Of a stretch of 64,000 nt of DNA, positions 9,983 to 18,503 are shown in pieces. The position numbers and the translations under genes were made by a program. The stretch covers positions 62,001 through 126,000 of the forward strand of contig NZ_POVU01000003.1 in NCBI RefSeq assembly GCF_003261585.1. The letters run 5' to 3'. This DNA comes from Acinetobacter sp. MB5 (GTDB lineage: Bacteria > Pseudomonadota > Gammaproteobacteria > Pseudomonadales > Moraxellaceae). Position 1 is the stretch's first letter. Every line of letters begins with the position of its first letter. Below the pieces are notes generated by a model. That model made no database searches. It had not been told where the DNA came from and was given only the letters and a program-made list of their open reading frames with translations.

Positions 9983-10357
9983 TTAAGAATTGATGAACGC
10001 TTCATAAGCATCTTTGTCAAACAATTCAGCAAATGCTGCAGCATCGTCAGCTTTCATACGGAAGAACCAGCCTGCACCCATTGCATCTTCATTAACTGTT
10101 TCTGGTGCATTGACCAATTCTTCATTGATTTCCAAGACTTCACCAGAAAGTGGCATATCAATGTTACTTGCAGCTTTTACCGACTCGATCACAGCAACTT
10201 CTTCACCTTTGCTGTACGCTTTAAGTTCTGGCAATTCAATATAAACCACATCACCTAAAGCATCTTGCGCATGCTCAGTAATTCCTACGGTAATGCTACC
10301 GTCTTCTTCCAAACGTAACCATTCATGCTCAGCGGTAAAACGAATTGTTGACGCCAT
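9983..10357 (-). CDS. gcvH: Glycine cleavage system H protein
   Basis: This 124-residue lipoyl carrier shuttles the aminomethyl group from GcvP to GcvT. The lipoylated lysine is Lys61 in VIESVKAASNI, within the usual hairpin; FTAEHEWLRLEEDG opens the protein. It is the first gene of the operon, behind a long leader holding a tandem glycine riboswitch (10603-10796). Confidence 0.97.
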   Translation of the reverse strand: MASTIRFTAEHEWLRLEEDGSITVGITEHAQDALGDVVYIELPELKAYSKGEEVAVIESVKAASNIDMPLSGEVLEINEELVNAPETVNEDAMGAGWFFRMKADDAAAFAELFDKDAYEAFINS

Positions 10358-10602
10358 GACAAATTCCTCAGTCCTTCACCCGAAAAGGCAGTTAATTGCA
10401 GAAAATTTACTCATTTCTCAAAAATACACTGTTTAAGGTTTAGGCATGTCAAATTTCAGACAGCATGCAGCTAAACCGCCTTAAAGTTTAAGACAGTGCT
10501 TGAGAACCTAATGGGAAAGTTCGGAAGTTGTAACAACTAAGAAAGCTGAACGTGTCAGTTGCGAGATGCGACATATGACCACCCAATTCCATAAGTGAGT
10601 AA
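10358..10602 (-). other. gcv leader, riboswitch expression platform region
   Basis: These 245 bases between the second aptamer and gcvH hold no gene. The only clear element is a short dyad AGTTG-TAA-CAACT at 10526-10538. No T-tract follows it on the minus strand, so it is not a normal terminator. Control may act at translation or by another mechanism. Confidence 0.4.
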
Positions 10603-10796
10603 ATATGCCCCATCTGTCTATGTACCTGAGAGCTTCAATATGTAGCAAAACAGTATGGCTACATATTTTCCTCCTTCGGTGAATCACACAATGCAGGTGA
10701 TTTCTCTCCAGATTTTTATTGAGATTACAGTCCTTTTGCCTGAGAGTTTCCGGGGTCGTTGCTCCTTCGGCGAGCCTATGGGTGACTTCTCTCCTG
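10603..10796 (-). promoter_or_regulatory. Tandem glycine riboswitch of the gcv operon
   Basis: Read on the minus strand, two glycine aptamers follow one another. Aptamer I (about 10796 to 10723) has AGGAGAGAAG, GCCGAAGGAGC and ACTCTCAGGCAAAAGGAC. Aptamer II (about 10709 to 10603) has GGAGAGAAATCACC, ACCGAAGGAGG and GCTCTCAGGTACA. These blocks are the conserved glycine-aptamer core. The array starts about 440 bases and ends about 245 bases upstream of gcvH. In this family glycine binding usually turns on glycine-cleavage genes. No intrinsic terminator was found between aptamer II and gcvH, so the mechanism of the expression platform is not visible. Confidence 0.92.
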
Positions 10797-10907
10797 TAAT
10801 GCGCGTATTTAAGCATAAATAATGCCAAACATTCTACATAGACCTAAGTTATATTTTCGATCACTCCTCCCCTCACCCTAATGATTTAAACGATAGGTCA
10901 AGATCAC

Positions 10908-10951
10908 TTGACTTGGTTTTTCATCTCGGCATTAATATTACTGGATCCAAT
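10908..10951 (+). promoter_or_regulatory. Upstream VanR-type operator with promoter-like -35
   Basis: ACTGGATCCAAT at 10940-10951 matches 11 of 12 bases of the operator nearer to vanA. A TTGACT hexamer at 10908-10913 lies upstream with a weak ATTAAT 17 bp later. It may be a second promoter or an auxiliary operator for VanR. Confidence 0.6.
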
Positions 10952-11057
10952 TTTAAAAATTCTTGATTTTTACAATCAAACCTGATTGTCGAGCAGAATT
11001 AACCTATAAATACCATTACACCAAACCAAAGTGTCACAAATAAAAAACAGAAGCATA

Positions 11058-11095
11058 TTGACTAAAATTTAACAACTCGATAAATTGGATCCAAT
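11058..11095 (+). promoter_or_regulatory. vanAB promoter with VanR operator
   Basis: TTGACT (11058-11063) and TAAATT (11081-11086) are 17 bp apart. The perfect 12-bp palindrome ATTGGATCCAAT at 11084-11095 overlaps the -10 and start point. This palindrome is the known VanR operator (VanO) of Caulobacter vanAB. A VanR-type repressor bound here would block RNA polymerase. A ribosome-binding site AAAGGAG (11114-11120) and the vanA ATG (11130) follow. Confidence 0.85.
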
Positions 11096-11129
11096 AATAA
11101 AGGATTTAGTGATAAAGGAGTCATCACAG

Positions 11130-12200
11130 ATGTGGATTAAAAATGCCTGGTATGTTGCGTGTCGCCCTGAAGAAGTTCAAGACAAACCCTTGGGTCGCAC
11201 CATTTGTGGTGAAAAAATGGTGTTTTATCGTGGCAAGAATCATGTCATCGCGGCAGTTGAAGACTTCTGCCCACATCGTGGTGCTCCACTCTCACTCGGT
11301 TATGTCCAAGATGGTAATTTGGTCTGTGGCTATCATGGATTGGTCATGGGCTGCGATGGAAAAACGGTAGACATGCCAGCTCAACGCGTGAATGGATTCC
11401 CTTGCAACAAAGCCTTTGCTGTGGTTGAAAAATATGGCTTTATTTGGGTTTGGGCTGGAGAAAAAGCCCTTGCCGATGAATCTAAGTTACCCCATTTAGA
11501 ATGGGCCGATCATCCCGAATGGCAGTACGGCGGCGGCTTGTTTCATATTCAGTGTGACTACCGCCTGATGATTGACAACCTCATGGACTTGACCCATGAA
11601 ACCTACGTACACGCCAGTAGCATTGGACAAAAGGAAATTGATGAAGCACCGCCTGTCACTAAAGTGAATGGTGATCATGTGGTGACTGAACGCTACATGG
11701 AGAATGTCACTGCTCCTCCGTTTTGGAAAATGGCACTGCGAGGCAACAACCTAGCCGATGATGTCCCTGTTGACCGTTGGCAACGTTGCCATTTCTATAC
11801 GCCAAGCAATGTGCATATTGAAGTGGGTGTCGCCCATGCTGGACATGGAGGCTATCATGCCACAGCAGACAAAAAGGTTTCCTCGATTGTGGTGGATTTT
11901 ATTACCCCTGAAACCGAGACCTCACACTGGTATTTCTGGGGAATGGCACGCCATTTTCAGCCTGAAAATGCTGAATTGACCGAGCAAATTCGTGCAGGTC
12001 AGAACACCATCTTTAGCGAAGATTTGGACATGCTGGAACAGCAGCAACAAAACCTGCTGCGTCATCCGCAGCGCCAATTATTAATGCTGAATATTGATGC
12101 AGGGGGTGTGCAATCGCGCAAAGTGATTGAGCGTTTATGTGCCGAAGAAAATCAACAAACACAGACCACGACAAAATTTCCCAATATTCACGTGATTTAA
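11130..12200 (+). CDS. vanA: Vanillate O-demethylase oxygenase subunit
   Basis: This 356-residue Rieske-type monooxygenase removes the methyl group of vanillate to give protocatechuate and formaldehyde. The Rieske ligands are C47-x-H49 (DFCPHRG) and C66-x2-H69 (VCGYHG). The mononuclear iron site has D153, H156 and H161 in NLMDLTHETYVHAS. I chose ATG 11130 (MWIKNAWYVACRPEEV) because of the AAAGGAG at 11114-11120; an upstream TTG at 11085 falls inside the VanR operator. VanB follows by about 12 bases and supplies electrons. Vanillate arises from ferulate through the hca genes just downstream. Confidence 0.95.
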   Translation: MWIKNAWYVACRPEEVQDKPLGRTICGEKMVFYRGKNHVIAAVEDFCPHRGAPLSLGYVQDGNLVCGYHGLVMGCDGKTVDMPAQRVNGFPCNKAFAVVEKYGFIWVWAGEKALADESKLPHLEWADHPEWQYGGGLFHIQCDYRLMIDNLMDLTHETYVHASSIGQKEIDEAPPVTKVNGDHVVTERYMENVTAPPFWKMALRGNNLADDVPVDRWQRCHFYTPSNVHIEVGVAHAGHGGYHATADKKVSSIVVDFITPETETSHWYFWGMARHFQPENAELTEQIRAGQNTIFSEDLDMLEQQQQNLLRHPQRQLLMLNIDAGGVQSRKVIERLCAEENQQTQTTTKFPNIHVI

Positions 12201-12212
12201 AGGAACAATGAT

Positions 12213-13160
12213 ATGGACGTCATCATTGATAAGATTCACCAGCTCACCGCCAATATTCGAGCTTTTGAACTGGTTGCTGCCAATGGCACAAAACTACCGA
12301 CTTTTAGTGCAGGTGCGCATATTGATGTGCATCTCAAAAATGGCTTGGTTCGACAATATTCCCTCGCCAATGCCAGCCATGAACAGCACCGCTATGTGAT
12401 TGGTGTATTACATGATGAAAATTCACGTGGCGGCTCACGTTGTATGCATACTCAATATGCTGAAGGTGATCGGCTTCAAATTAGCAATCCACGAAATTTG
12501 TTTGCGCTGCATCCAGAAACACAGCAAGCGGTTTTATTTGCAGGTGGCATTGGGATTACGCCCATTCTGTCGATGGCGTATCAATTAAAACAGGCGAAAA
12601 TTCCTTTTGAGCTGCATTACTTTGTGCGTCAGCATGAAATGCTCGCCTTTTATGGCAACCTGACAGCGCATTTTGCGGATCACATCCATTTTCACATTCA
12701 GGATCAACCTGAAACCCAATGTGATATGGCTCAGGTTTTGAGTGAGGTTTCAGCTCAGCGACATCTTTATGTCTGCGGCCCAACGGGTTTTATGGAATTT
12801 GTCATAAATTCTGCCAAACAGATAGGCTGGCAAGATCAGCAGTTGCATCAGGAACATTTTGTGGCGCAAGCTCAAACCGATGCCAGTCAAAATAAACCCT
12901 TTACGTTACAGATCATCGGTTCAGATCGAAAAATCCCTGTGCAAGCCCATCAAACGGCAACTCAAGCACTCATTGAACATGGCTTTGATGTACCAATTTC
13001 CTGTGAACAAGGCATTTGTGGGACATGTGTGACTCGCGTGGTTTCAGGTGTACCTGAACATCGGGACGTATTTATGACCGATGAGGAACATGCCTCGAAC
13101 AACCAGTTTACCCCATGCTGCTCACGCGCTCACTCGGATACATTAGTGATTGAACTTTAA
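12213..13160 (+). CDS. vanB: Vanillate O-demethylase reductase subunit
   Basis: This 315-residue reductase has an FNR-like FAD domain (RQYSLANAS), an NAD domain (AVLFAGGIGITPILSMAYQL, then HLYVCGPTGFMEFV) and a C-terminal plant-type [2Fe-2S] ferredoxin (CEQGICGTC ... CCSRA). This order is the class IA phthalate-dioxygenase-reductase type used by VanA. The ATG at 12213 has AAAGGA at 12199-12204; another ATG at 12208 is out of frame. It is in an operon with vanA and converges on vanR. Confidence 0.95.
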   Translation: MDVIIDKIHQLTANIRAFELVAANGTKLPTFSAGAHIDVHLKNGLVRQYSLANASHEQHRYVIGVLHDENSRGGSRCMHTQYAEGDRLQISNPRNLFALHPETQQAVLFAGGIGITPILSMAYQLKQAKIPFELHYFVRQHEMLAFYGNLTAHFADHIHFHIQDQPETQCDMAQVLSEVSAQRHLYVCGPTGFMEFVINSAKQIGWQDQQLHQEHFVAQAQTDASQNKPFTLQIIGSDRKIPVQAHQTATQALIEHGFDVPISCEQGICGTCVTRVVSGVPEHRDVFMTDEEHASNNQFTPCCSRAHSDTLVIEL

Positions 13161-13208
13161 AGCCAAATGCTTCTTTATATTTTAAATATCATGATGTAGA
13201 GAAGCGCT

Positions 13209-13898
13209 CTAAACTTTTTGTTCAGATAAAGCCCTGCGCACAGCTTCACCCAAAATACTGACGCCACTATGTTCACGCATCAGGTCTTCTGCACGTCCCG
13301 CCTGCCGTTTCAGTAAAGCATCGTAGATGGAACAATGCTGTAAATGCGCATAATGCAACCGATGAAATTCTGAGAGCCCTTGGCGCTGGTCATACGTAAT
13401 AGCTTGTGCAGATGCCATTGGTAATTGATTGTTATTATTTAAAGCTTGCTGTAAGGCAATATTGTTAGCAGCCTGAATAATGGTTTCATGAAAAATCTGG
13501 TTGTAATGATGGTAGGTTTCCAGTTCTTCATCTCCCAATTCTGTTTTATTAGCAAATAACTGATCTATTTCCTGAATACATTTACGCAGCGTTGCTTTTT
13601 GTTCTTCGCTTAAACCCTGTTCTGCCACGGTTTTTGCCGCCAGCCCCTCCAAAACTCCACGCACCTGCACGGCATCATAAACCAGTTTTTCTGAAACCTC
13701 ACGTACCACATAACCACGGGTCGGATTTTTAACCAGTAAACCTTCTTGCTCAAGTAAACGAAAGGCCATACGCACAGGCTGGCGAGATACTCCAAGCAAC
13801 TCGGCTGTCGGGATTTCAGCAATACGACTCCCACCGTGCAATTCACCTGTAATAATCATTTTTCTGAGTTTGAGTAGAACCTGTTGTCCTGACGACAT
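13209..13898 (-). CDS. vanR: VanR, GntR-family repressor of vanAB
   Basis: This 229-residue FadR-subfamily GntR regulator has an N-terminal winged helix (ELLGVSRQPVRMAFRLLEQEGLLVKNPTRGYVV) and a C-terminal all-helical FCD ligand domain with LETYHHYNQIFHETIIQAANN. It is convergent with vanAB. Perfect and near-perfect copies of the VanR operator ATTGGATCCAAT lie before vanA, so assignment as the vanillate-responsive repressor is strong. No copy of that palindrome was seen upstream of vanR itself. Confidence 0.85.
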   Translation of the reverse strand: MSSGQQVLLKLRKMIITGELHGGSRIAEIPTAELLGVSRQPVRMAFRLLEQEGLLVKNPTRGYVVREVSEKLVYDAVQVRGVLEGLAAKTVAEQGLSEEQKATLRKCIQEIDQLFANKTELGDEELETYHHYNQIFHETIIQAANNIALQQALNNNNQLPMASAQAITYDQRQGLSEFHRLHYAHLQHCSIYDALLKRQAGRAEDLMREHSGVSILGEAVRRALSEQKV

Positions 13899-14092
13899 TG
13901 CCTATCCACTTTTTAAAGGTTTAAGCACGATGCTACTCATAGTGATGTCAGGTTGCAATGATTGTCCCTTTCACTTGCAGACTTTTTAGCATTTCAGAGC
14001 ATACTACACATTAGATTTCTTTCATAAATTCCTTTTCTCTCTCCCTCTGAGAGAAAAATAGAGACCGTGTAAACAAAGATGAAAGAGAGCTA

Positions 14093-14536
14093 TTATTTTA
14101 AATTACTGACCATAATTTCGAGGTTATTGCGGATCAGCATGGCTAAATTCATGTCGATGCCTTGCAGCATTTTTTGCTCCAGATTTTCAACTACCTGATT
14201 GCATTCAGCAAGTTTGGCATAACCTGAGTCAGTGAGTTGAATCAGAATACGACGTCCGTGAGTCGGGTCGGCATGACGCTCAATCCAGCCTGTCGCCATT
14301 AAATCTTGCAAAATTTTATTGGCCGATTGCGGCTTAATAAATGAACGCTCGGCAAGCTTGGCATTCGACAGCGAGCCTCGAGCCGCCAGCACCGAAAGTG
14401 CCGTGTACTGAGGTAAAGAAATCTCCAGTGCTTTGAGCTCTTCCGTAAGCAGTTTGCTAATGATGCGATCCACACGCGCAATCATATAACTCAACTTTGG
14501 AGATTGATTGGTCGGTGCTTTAACAATTTTTTCCAT
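14093..14536 (-). CDS. hcaR: HcaR, MarR-family repressor of hydroxycinnamate genes
   Basis: This 147-residue MarR-family winged-helix protein has the recognition region AKLAERSFIKPQSANKILQDLMATGWIERHADPTHGRRILIQLT. I chose ATG 14536; an upstream TTG at 14551 adds five residues. It lies 59 bases after hcaK in the same direction, and this pair is divergent from the hca operon. In A. baylyi ADP1, HcaR represses hca genes and is released by hydroxycinnamoyl-CoA thioesters; the same role is inferred here from context and from two operator-like repeats in the hcaK-hcaA gap. Confidence 0.85.
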   Translation of the reverse strand: MEKIVKAPTNQSPKLSYMIARVDRIISKLLTEELKALEISLPQYTALSVLAARGSLSNAKLAERSFIKPQSANKILQDLMATGWIERHADPTHGRRILIQLTDSGYAKLAECNQVVENLEQKMLQGIDMNLAMLIRNNLEIMVSNLK

Positions 14537-14595
14537 ATTTTTTACAAACAATGAAGAAGTATGATTTTTTCAAATCATACTTCAATTGCCCAAGA

Positions 14596-15819
14596 TTAAG
14601 TAGATTCGTAAGCAACCTCGGTTGTTGGTTTTGGCTTACGCACCAACAGCAGCGCTGAAATTGCTGCAATTAAAATAACAGGAATGGTTGCCCCAATCAC
14701 CATGCTTGAACTACTACCTAGCGACAGCAACATCCCCGCCAACAACGGCCCTGCAAATGAGCCAATTCGCCCCACAGCAACAGCAGTTCCCACACCTGTG
14801 CCACGCATTTCAGTTGGGTAGAACAATGCAGCCAAAGCATACAAAGCAGCCTGCCCACCCACAATAAACATGCCACAAGCGATCGCAGCCAACACTAGAA
14901 GCGCGATTGTTGGCGAAATGGCCAGACAGCAAAGTGAAGCTAAAATGCCAATATAAATAAACTTCACCACAAAGTTCATACGGAGTTTATCAAGCAACAT
15001 GCCCATCATGATTGAACCAATGATTCCGCCAAGGTTGTAACCGATTTGCACATAGTTGGCTTGCAGCTTTGACAATCCTTGTGCACGCATGAGCAGCGGC
15101 AACCAGTTCAACAAGAAATACAGCACCACCAAGGTACAGAAGAAGCTGATCCAGATTTGCAACGTTGCAAAACGACGCTCTTTAGCAAACAACACTTCAA
15201 AAAATGGAACCGCTGAAGTCTGGACATGTGAACTGATATAGGCTTTTGATTCGGGTAAAAACTTAAGTAATAACGGAATCAACAATACAGGTGCCAAGCC
15301 CCCAATATAGAAAATATGCCGCCATTCACTATCGCCCGCCAGTGCCATTGCCACAAATGACGTCAGCATGCCGCCAAATGGAATGCCACTGTACATCACA
15401 CTGACCGCAGTTCCCTTTTGATGATCAGGCACAGCTTCAGATGCCAAAGTAATCATCATCGGTAGTGCACCGCCCATTCCAAGCCCCGTACAAAAGCGAA
15501 TCAGTAACAGCAGATTATAATCATGGGCAAGTGCCGTTAAGATCGACATCACACCAAACAGCAAAATACTAAAAATCAGGACTTTTTTACGTCCAATGAT
15601 ATCGGCCAAACGTCCACCGAGTACAGCACCAGGTAAAGTACCCAATGTCGCAGCACTAAATGCCCACGCCATATGCGCATTGTCTAATGCAAACTCTGCC
15701 CGCATTCGAGGTGCGGCAACGCCCATAGACTGTAAATCAAATCCTTCAAAAATTGCGATTGCAAAACAGAGCAATAGGGTGATTTTCACCTTGCCTGCAT
15801 GCGCCAAAGCTTTATCCAT
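14596..15819 (-). CDS. hcaK: HcaK, AAHS-family MFS aromatic acid transporter
   Basis: This 407-residue MFS permease of the aromatic acid:H+ symporter type (PcaK, VanK and HcaK relatives) has 12 helices. The first helix has FEGFDLQSMGVAAPRM, and motif A reads GGRLADIIGRKKVL. Placement next to hcaR and divergent from hcaABCD favours HcaK, a hydroxycinnamate importer, over VanK. Its promoter carries an operator-like repeat shared with the hcaA promoter. Confidence 0.85.
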   Translation of the reverse strand: MDKALAHAGKVKITLLLCFAIAIFEGFDLQSMGVAAPRMRAEFALDNAHMAWAFSAATLGTLPGAVLGGRLADIIGRKKVLIFSILLFGVMSILTALAHDYNLLLLIRFCTGLGMGGALPMMITLASEAVPDHQKGTAVSVMYSGIPFGGMLTSFVAMALAGDSEWRHIFYIGGLAPVLLIPLLLKFLPESKAYISSHVQTSAVPFFEVLFAKERRFATLQIWISFFCTLVVLYFLLNWLPLLMRAQGLSKLQANYVQIGYNLGGIIGSIMMGMLLDKLRMNFVVKFIYIGILASLCCLAISPTIALLVLAAIACGMFIVGGQAALYALAALFYPTEMRGTGVGTAVAVGRIGSFAGPLLAGMLLSLGSSSSMVIGATIPVILIAAISALLLVRKPKPTTEVAYEST

Positions 15820-15897
15820 AGTCTTATCCTTGTTCGTTCCGATTGAAATATCCGTTCAATCCCTTTTCATGAGTGATCACAAAAACAACTCATCAAA

Positions 15898-15926
15898 AAT
15901 ATCAGTTAAACTGATTTAAAAATCAA
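15898..15926 (-). promoter_or_regulatory. hcaK promoter with HcaR operator candidate
   Basis: On the minus strand, TTGATT (15926-15921) and GATATT (15903-15898) are 17 bp apart. The dyad ATCAGTT-A-AACTGAT (15901-15915) lies in the spacer. The 15-mer AATATCAGTTAAACT (15898-15912) recurs inverted in the hcaA promoter. Confidence 0.75.
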
Positions 15927-16015
15927 TACATTTATTCACTAATTTTAATTATTAATATTTTTATTTATAAATTTTAATGATTTAAAAAATAAATTTCAAA
16001 AATCACAAAAAAGAC

Positions 16016-16044
16016 TTGAATGTAAGTTTAACTGATATTAAATT
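16016..16044 (+). promoter_or_regulatory. hcaA promoter with HcaR operator candidate
   Basis: TTGAAT (16016-16021) and TAAATT (16039-16044) are 17 bp apart. The spacer holds AGTTTAACTGATATT (16025-16039), the exact reverse complement of the 15-mer in the hcaK promoter. A repressor bound here would occlude both -35 and -10. AAAGGAG (16075-16081) then precedes the hcaA start. Confidence 0.75.
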
Positions 16045-16088
16045 AATTTCATCGAACAAAAAATTGTCATTATTAAAGGAGTAATGCC

Positions 16089-16922
16089 ATGACATACCAA
16101 AATCGCTGGGAAACTGTGGACGTTCAAGTTGAAGCAGGTATTGCATGGGTGACACTGAATCGCCCTGCCAAAAAAAATGCGATGAGCCCAACTCTCAACC
16201 GCGAAATGATTGATGTTTTAGAAACCATCGAACTCGATCCAAATGCCAAAGTTTTAGTCCTCACTGGTGCAGGTGATTCATGGACTGCGGGCATGGACTT
16301 AAAAGAATATTTCCGTGAAGTCGATGCACAACCTGAAATTTTCCAAGAGCGTATTCGTCGTGACTCATGTCGCTGGCAGTGGCAGCTCCTTCGCATGTAC
16401 TCAAAACCAACCATTGCCATGGTCAATGGCTGGTGTTTTGGCGGCGGATTCTCACCTCTTGTCGCATGTGATCTTGCAATCGCTGCTGATGAAGCAACGT
16501 TCGGTTTATCTGAAATTAACTGGGGCATTCCACCAGGCAACTTGGTCAGCAAAGCCATGGCAGATACCGTCGGACATCGTACTGCACTGTATTACATCAT
16601 GACGGGCAAAACTTTCACGGGCAAAGAAGCAGAAGCTATGGGACTCATCAACAAAAGTGTTCCATTGGCTGAACTCAAAGCCGAAGTGACTGAACTGGCG
16701 AACATTTTGCTTGAGAAAAACCCTGTGGTGATGCGTACTGCGAAAAATGGCTTCAAACGCTGCCGCGAACTGACTTGGGATCAAAACGAAGACTACTTAT
16801 ACGCCAAACTCGATCAGTGTATTGCTCGTGATGACGAAAATGGCCGTCAGGAAGGTATGAAACAGTTCCTTGATGACAAATCCATTAAACCGGGTCTACA
16901 AAGTTACAAACGTACAGGCTAA
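16089..16922 (+). CDS. hcaA: p-Hydroxycinnamoyl-CoA hydratase/lyase
   Basis: This 277-residue crotonase-fold enzyme hydrates feruloyl-, caffeoyl- or coumaroyl-CoA and cleaves it to the hydroxybenzaldehyde (for example vanillin) and acetyl-CoA. Visible motifs are the oxyanion-hole segments ending SWTAGMDLKEYF and NGWCFGGGFSPLVACDLAIA, then the catalytic-region FGLSEINWGIPPGNLVSKAM, which is characteristic of hydroxycinnamoyl-CoA hydratase-lyases. A strong AAAGGAG precedes the ATG. It is the first gene of the hca operon, 35 bases before hcaB. Confidence 0.93.
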   Translation: MTYQNRWETVDVQVEAGIAWVTLNRPAKKNAMSPTLNREMIDVLETIELDPNAKVLVLTGAGDSWTAGMDLKEYFREVDAQPEIFQERIRRDSCRWQWQLLRMYSKPTIAMVNGWCFGGGFSPLVACDLAIAADEATFGLSEINWGIPPGNLVSKAMADTVGHRTALYYIMTGKTFTGKEAEAMGLINKSVPLAELKAEVTELANILLEKNPVVMRTAKNGFKRCRELTWDQNEDYLYAKLDQCIARDDENGRQEGMKQFLDDKSIKPGLQSYKRTG

Positions 16923-16957
16923 TTTCACGTTATTTTCATTTTGGTAAGGATACCTCC

Positions 16958-18409
16958 ATGCAACATGTACAGTTACTTATCCATGGTCAGGCGCTCGACG
17001 CGACCAACCAAGCTGCTTTTGAACGAATCAGCCCGATTGATGGTCAAATTGCCAGTATTGCCGCTGCGGCAACCTTGGCAGATGTTGATCGTGCCATTGA
17101 ATCGGCTCAGCAAGCCTTTGCGGTCTGGTCAAAGTTGTCCCCGACTGAACGACGTTTACGCTTACTCAAAGCTGCCGACCTGATGGATCAACATACCGAG
17201 CGATTTATCGAGATTGGTATGCGTGAGACAGGTTCAACCGCGACATGGTATGGGTTTAACGTACATCTTGCAGCCAATATGTTACGTGAAGCGGCTGCCA
17301 TGACCACCCAGATTGATGGCAGTCTGATCCCTTCCGATGTCCCGGGCAACCTCGCGATGGGTATGCGTGTTCCTTGTGGGGTTGTGGTCGGCATCGCACC
17401 GTGGAATGCACCCATCATTTTAGCAACACGTGCACTTGCCATGCCGCTGGCCTGTGGCAATACCGTGGTGTTAAAAGCCTCAGAAGCCTGCCCTGCAACC
17501 CACCGTTTGATTGGCGAGATTTTAAATCAGGCAGGTTTGGGTGATGGCGTGGTCAACGTGATTACCCATGCCACGCAAGATGCACCTGCGATTGTGGAAC
17601 GTCTGGTGGCACACCCTGCGGTGAAACGGATTAATTTCACAGGCTCAACCAAAGTCGGCAAAATCATTGCTGAAACTGCGGCCAAATACCTTAAACCTGT
17701 ATTGCTTGAACTCGGTGGCAAAGCCCCTGTGGTCGTGCTCAATGAAGCCGATGTCGATGAAGCTGTGAATGCGGTCGCGTTTGGTGCGTTCTTCAATCAG
17801 GGGCAAATCTGTATGTCGACTGAACGTGTCTTGGTTCAGGATGAAATTGCCGATACCTTTATCGCGAAACTGATCGAAAAGACCCGTTCACTCAAGGCAG
17901 GAGACCCAAGCAGCAATCAATACAGTCTGGGTGTTTTAGAAAGTGCTCGTGCAGCAGCACGTATTCAGCATTTACTCGAAGATGCGCAATCACATGGTGC
18001 TGAACTTCCGCTTGGCATTCAGATTCAGGACTGCGTGATGCAGCCAACTATCGTACTGAATATTCAACCTGAAATGCTGCTATATCGTGAAGAATCTTTT
18101 GGCCCTGTCTGCACTGTACAGCGCTTCAAAAGTCTAGAAGAAGGCATTGCCCTCGCCAATGACAGTGAATTTGGCTTATCTGCGGCGGTTTTTAGTCAAA
18201 ATATTGCCCAAGCCTTAGAGGTTGCCAAACAAATTGATTCGGGAATCTGCCATATTAATGGCGCAACCGTACACGACGAAGCGCAAATGCCTTTTGGTGG
18301 AACCAAATCAAGTGGTTATGGGCGCTTTGGCAGTAAAGCTTCGATTGGCGAATTTACCGAATTACGCTGGATTACCATTCAAACCCAAGCGCGCCATTAT
18401 CCGATTTAA
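16958..18409 (+). CDS. hcaB: Hydroxybenzaldehyde (vanillin) dehydrogenase
   Basis: This 483-residue NAD(P)-dependent aldehyde dehydrogenase has catalytic Cys285 (FFNQGQICMSTERV) and general base Glu251 (LLELGGKAPVV). The cofactor-binding region includes GIAPWNAPIILATRALAMPLACGN. It oxidises the aldehyde released by HcaA to the benzoate (vanillin to vanillate, 4-hydroxybenzaldehyde to 4-hydroxybenzoate, or protocatechualdehyde to protocatechuate). It lies between hcaA and hcaC in the same operon. Confidence 0.92.
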   Translation: MQHVQLLIHGQALDATNQAAFERISPIDGQIASIAAAATLADVDRAIESAQQAFAVWSKLSPTERRLRLLKAADLMDQHTERFIEIGMRETGSTATWYGFNVHLAANMLREAAAMTTQIDGSLIPSDVPGNLAMGMRVPCGVVVGIAPWNAPIILATRALAMPLACGNTVVLKASEACPATHRLIGEILNQAGLGDGVVNVITHATQDAPAIVERLVAHPAVKRINFTGSTKVGKIIAETAAKYLKPVLLELGGKAPVVVLNEADVDEAVNAVAFGAFFNQGQICMSTERVLVQDEIADTFIAKLIEKTRSLKAGDPSSNQYSLGVLESARAAARIQHLLEDAQSHGAELPLGIQIQDCVMQPTIVLNIQPEMLLYREESFGPVCTVQRFKSLEEGIALANDSEFGLSAAVFSQNIAQALEVAKQIDSGICHINGATVHDEAQMPFGGTKSSGYGRFGSKASIGEFTELRWITIQTQARHYPI

Positions 18410-18503
18410 ACGTCGGATGTGGCACTAAAAACTTAAATAACAAATTGCATGATGCAAAAAATATAACGTGCGGTGAAGCACCACTTTCCAAGGAGTGAAA
18501 GCA

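Noticed and set aside
10508..10828. 106-codon open frame on the minus strand upstream of gcvH
   Set aside because: It overlaps the tandem glycine riboswitch, whose conserved cores explain the sequence. The peptide has no recognisable domain.
11085..11129. N-terminal extension of vanA from a TTG at 11085
   Set aside because: It lies inside the VanR operator; ATG 11130 has a good ribosome-binding site and the usual VanA N-terminus.
14033..14065. CTCTC/GAGAG hairpin after hcaR as a terminator
   Set aside because: It is low-complexity pairing with no T-tract on the hcaR strand.
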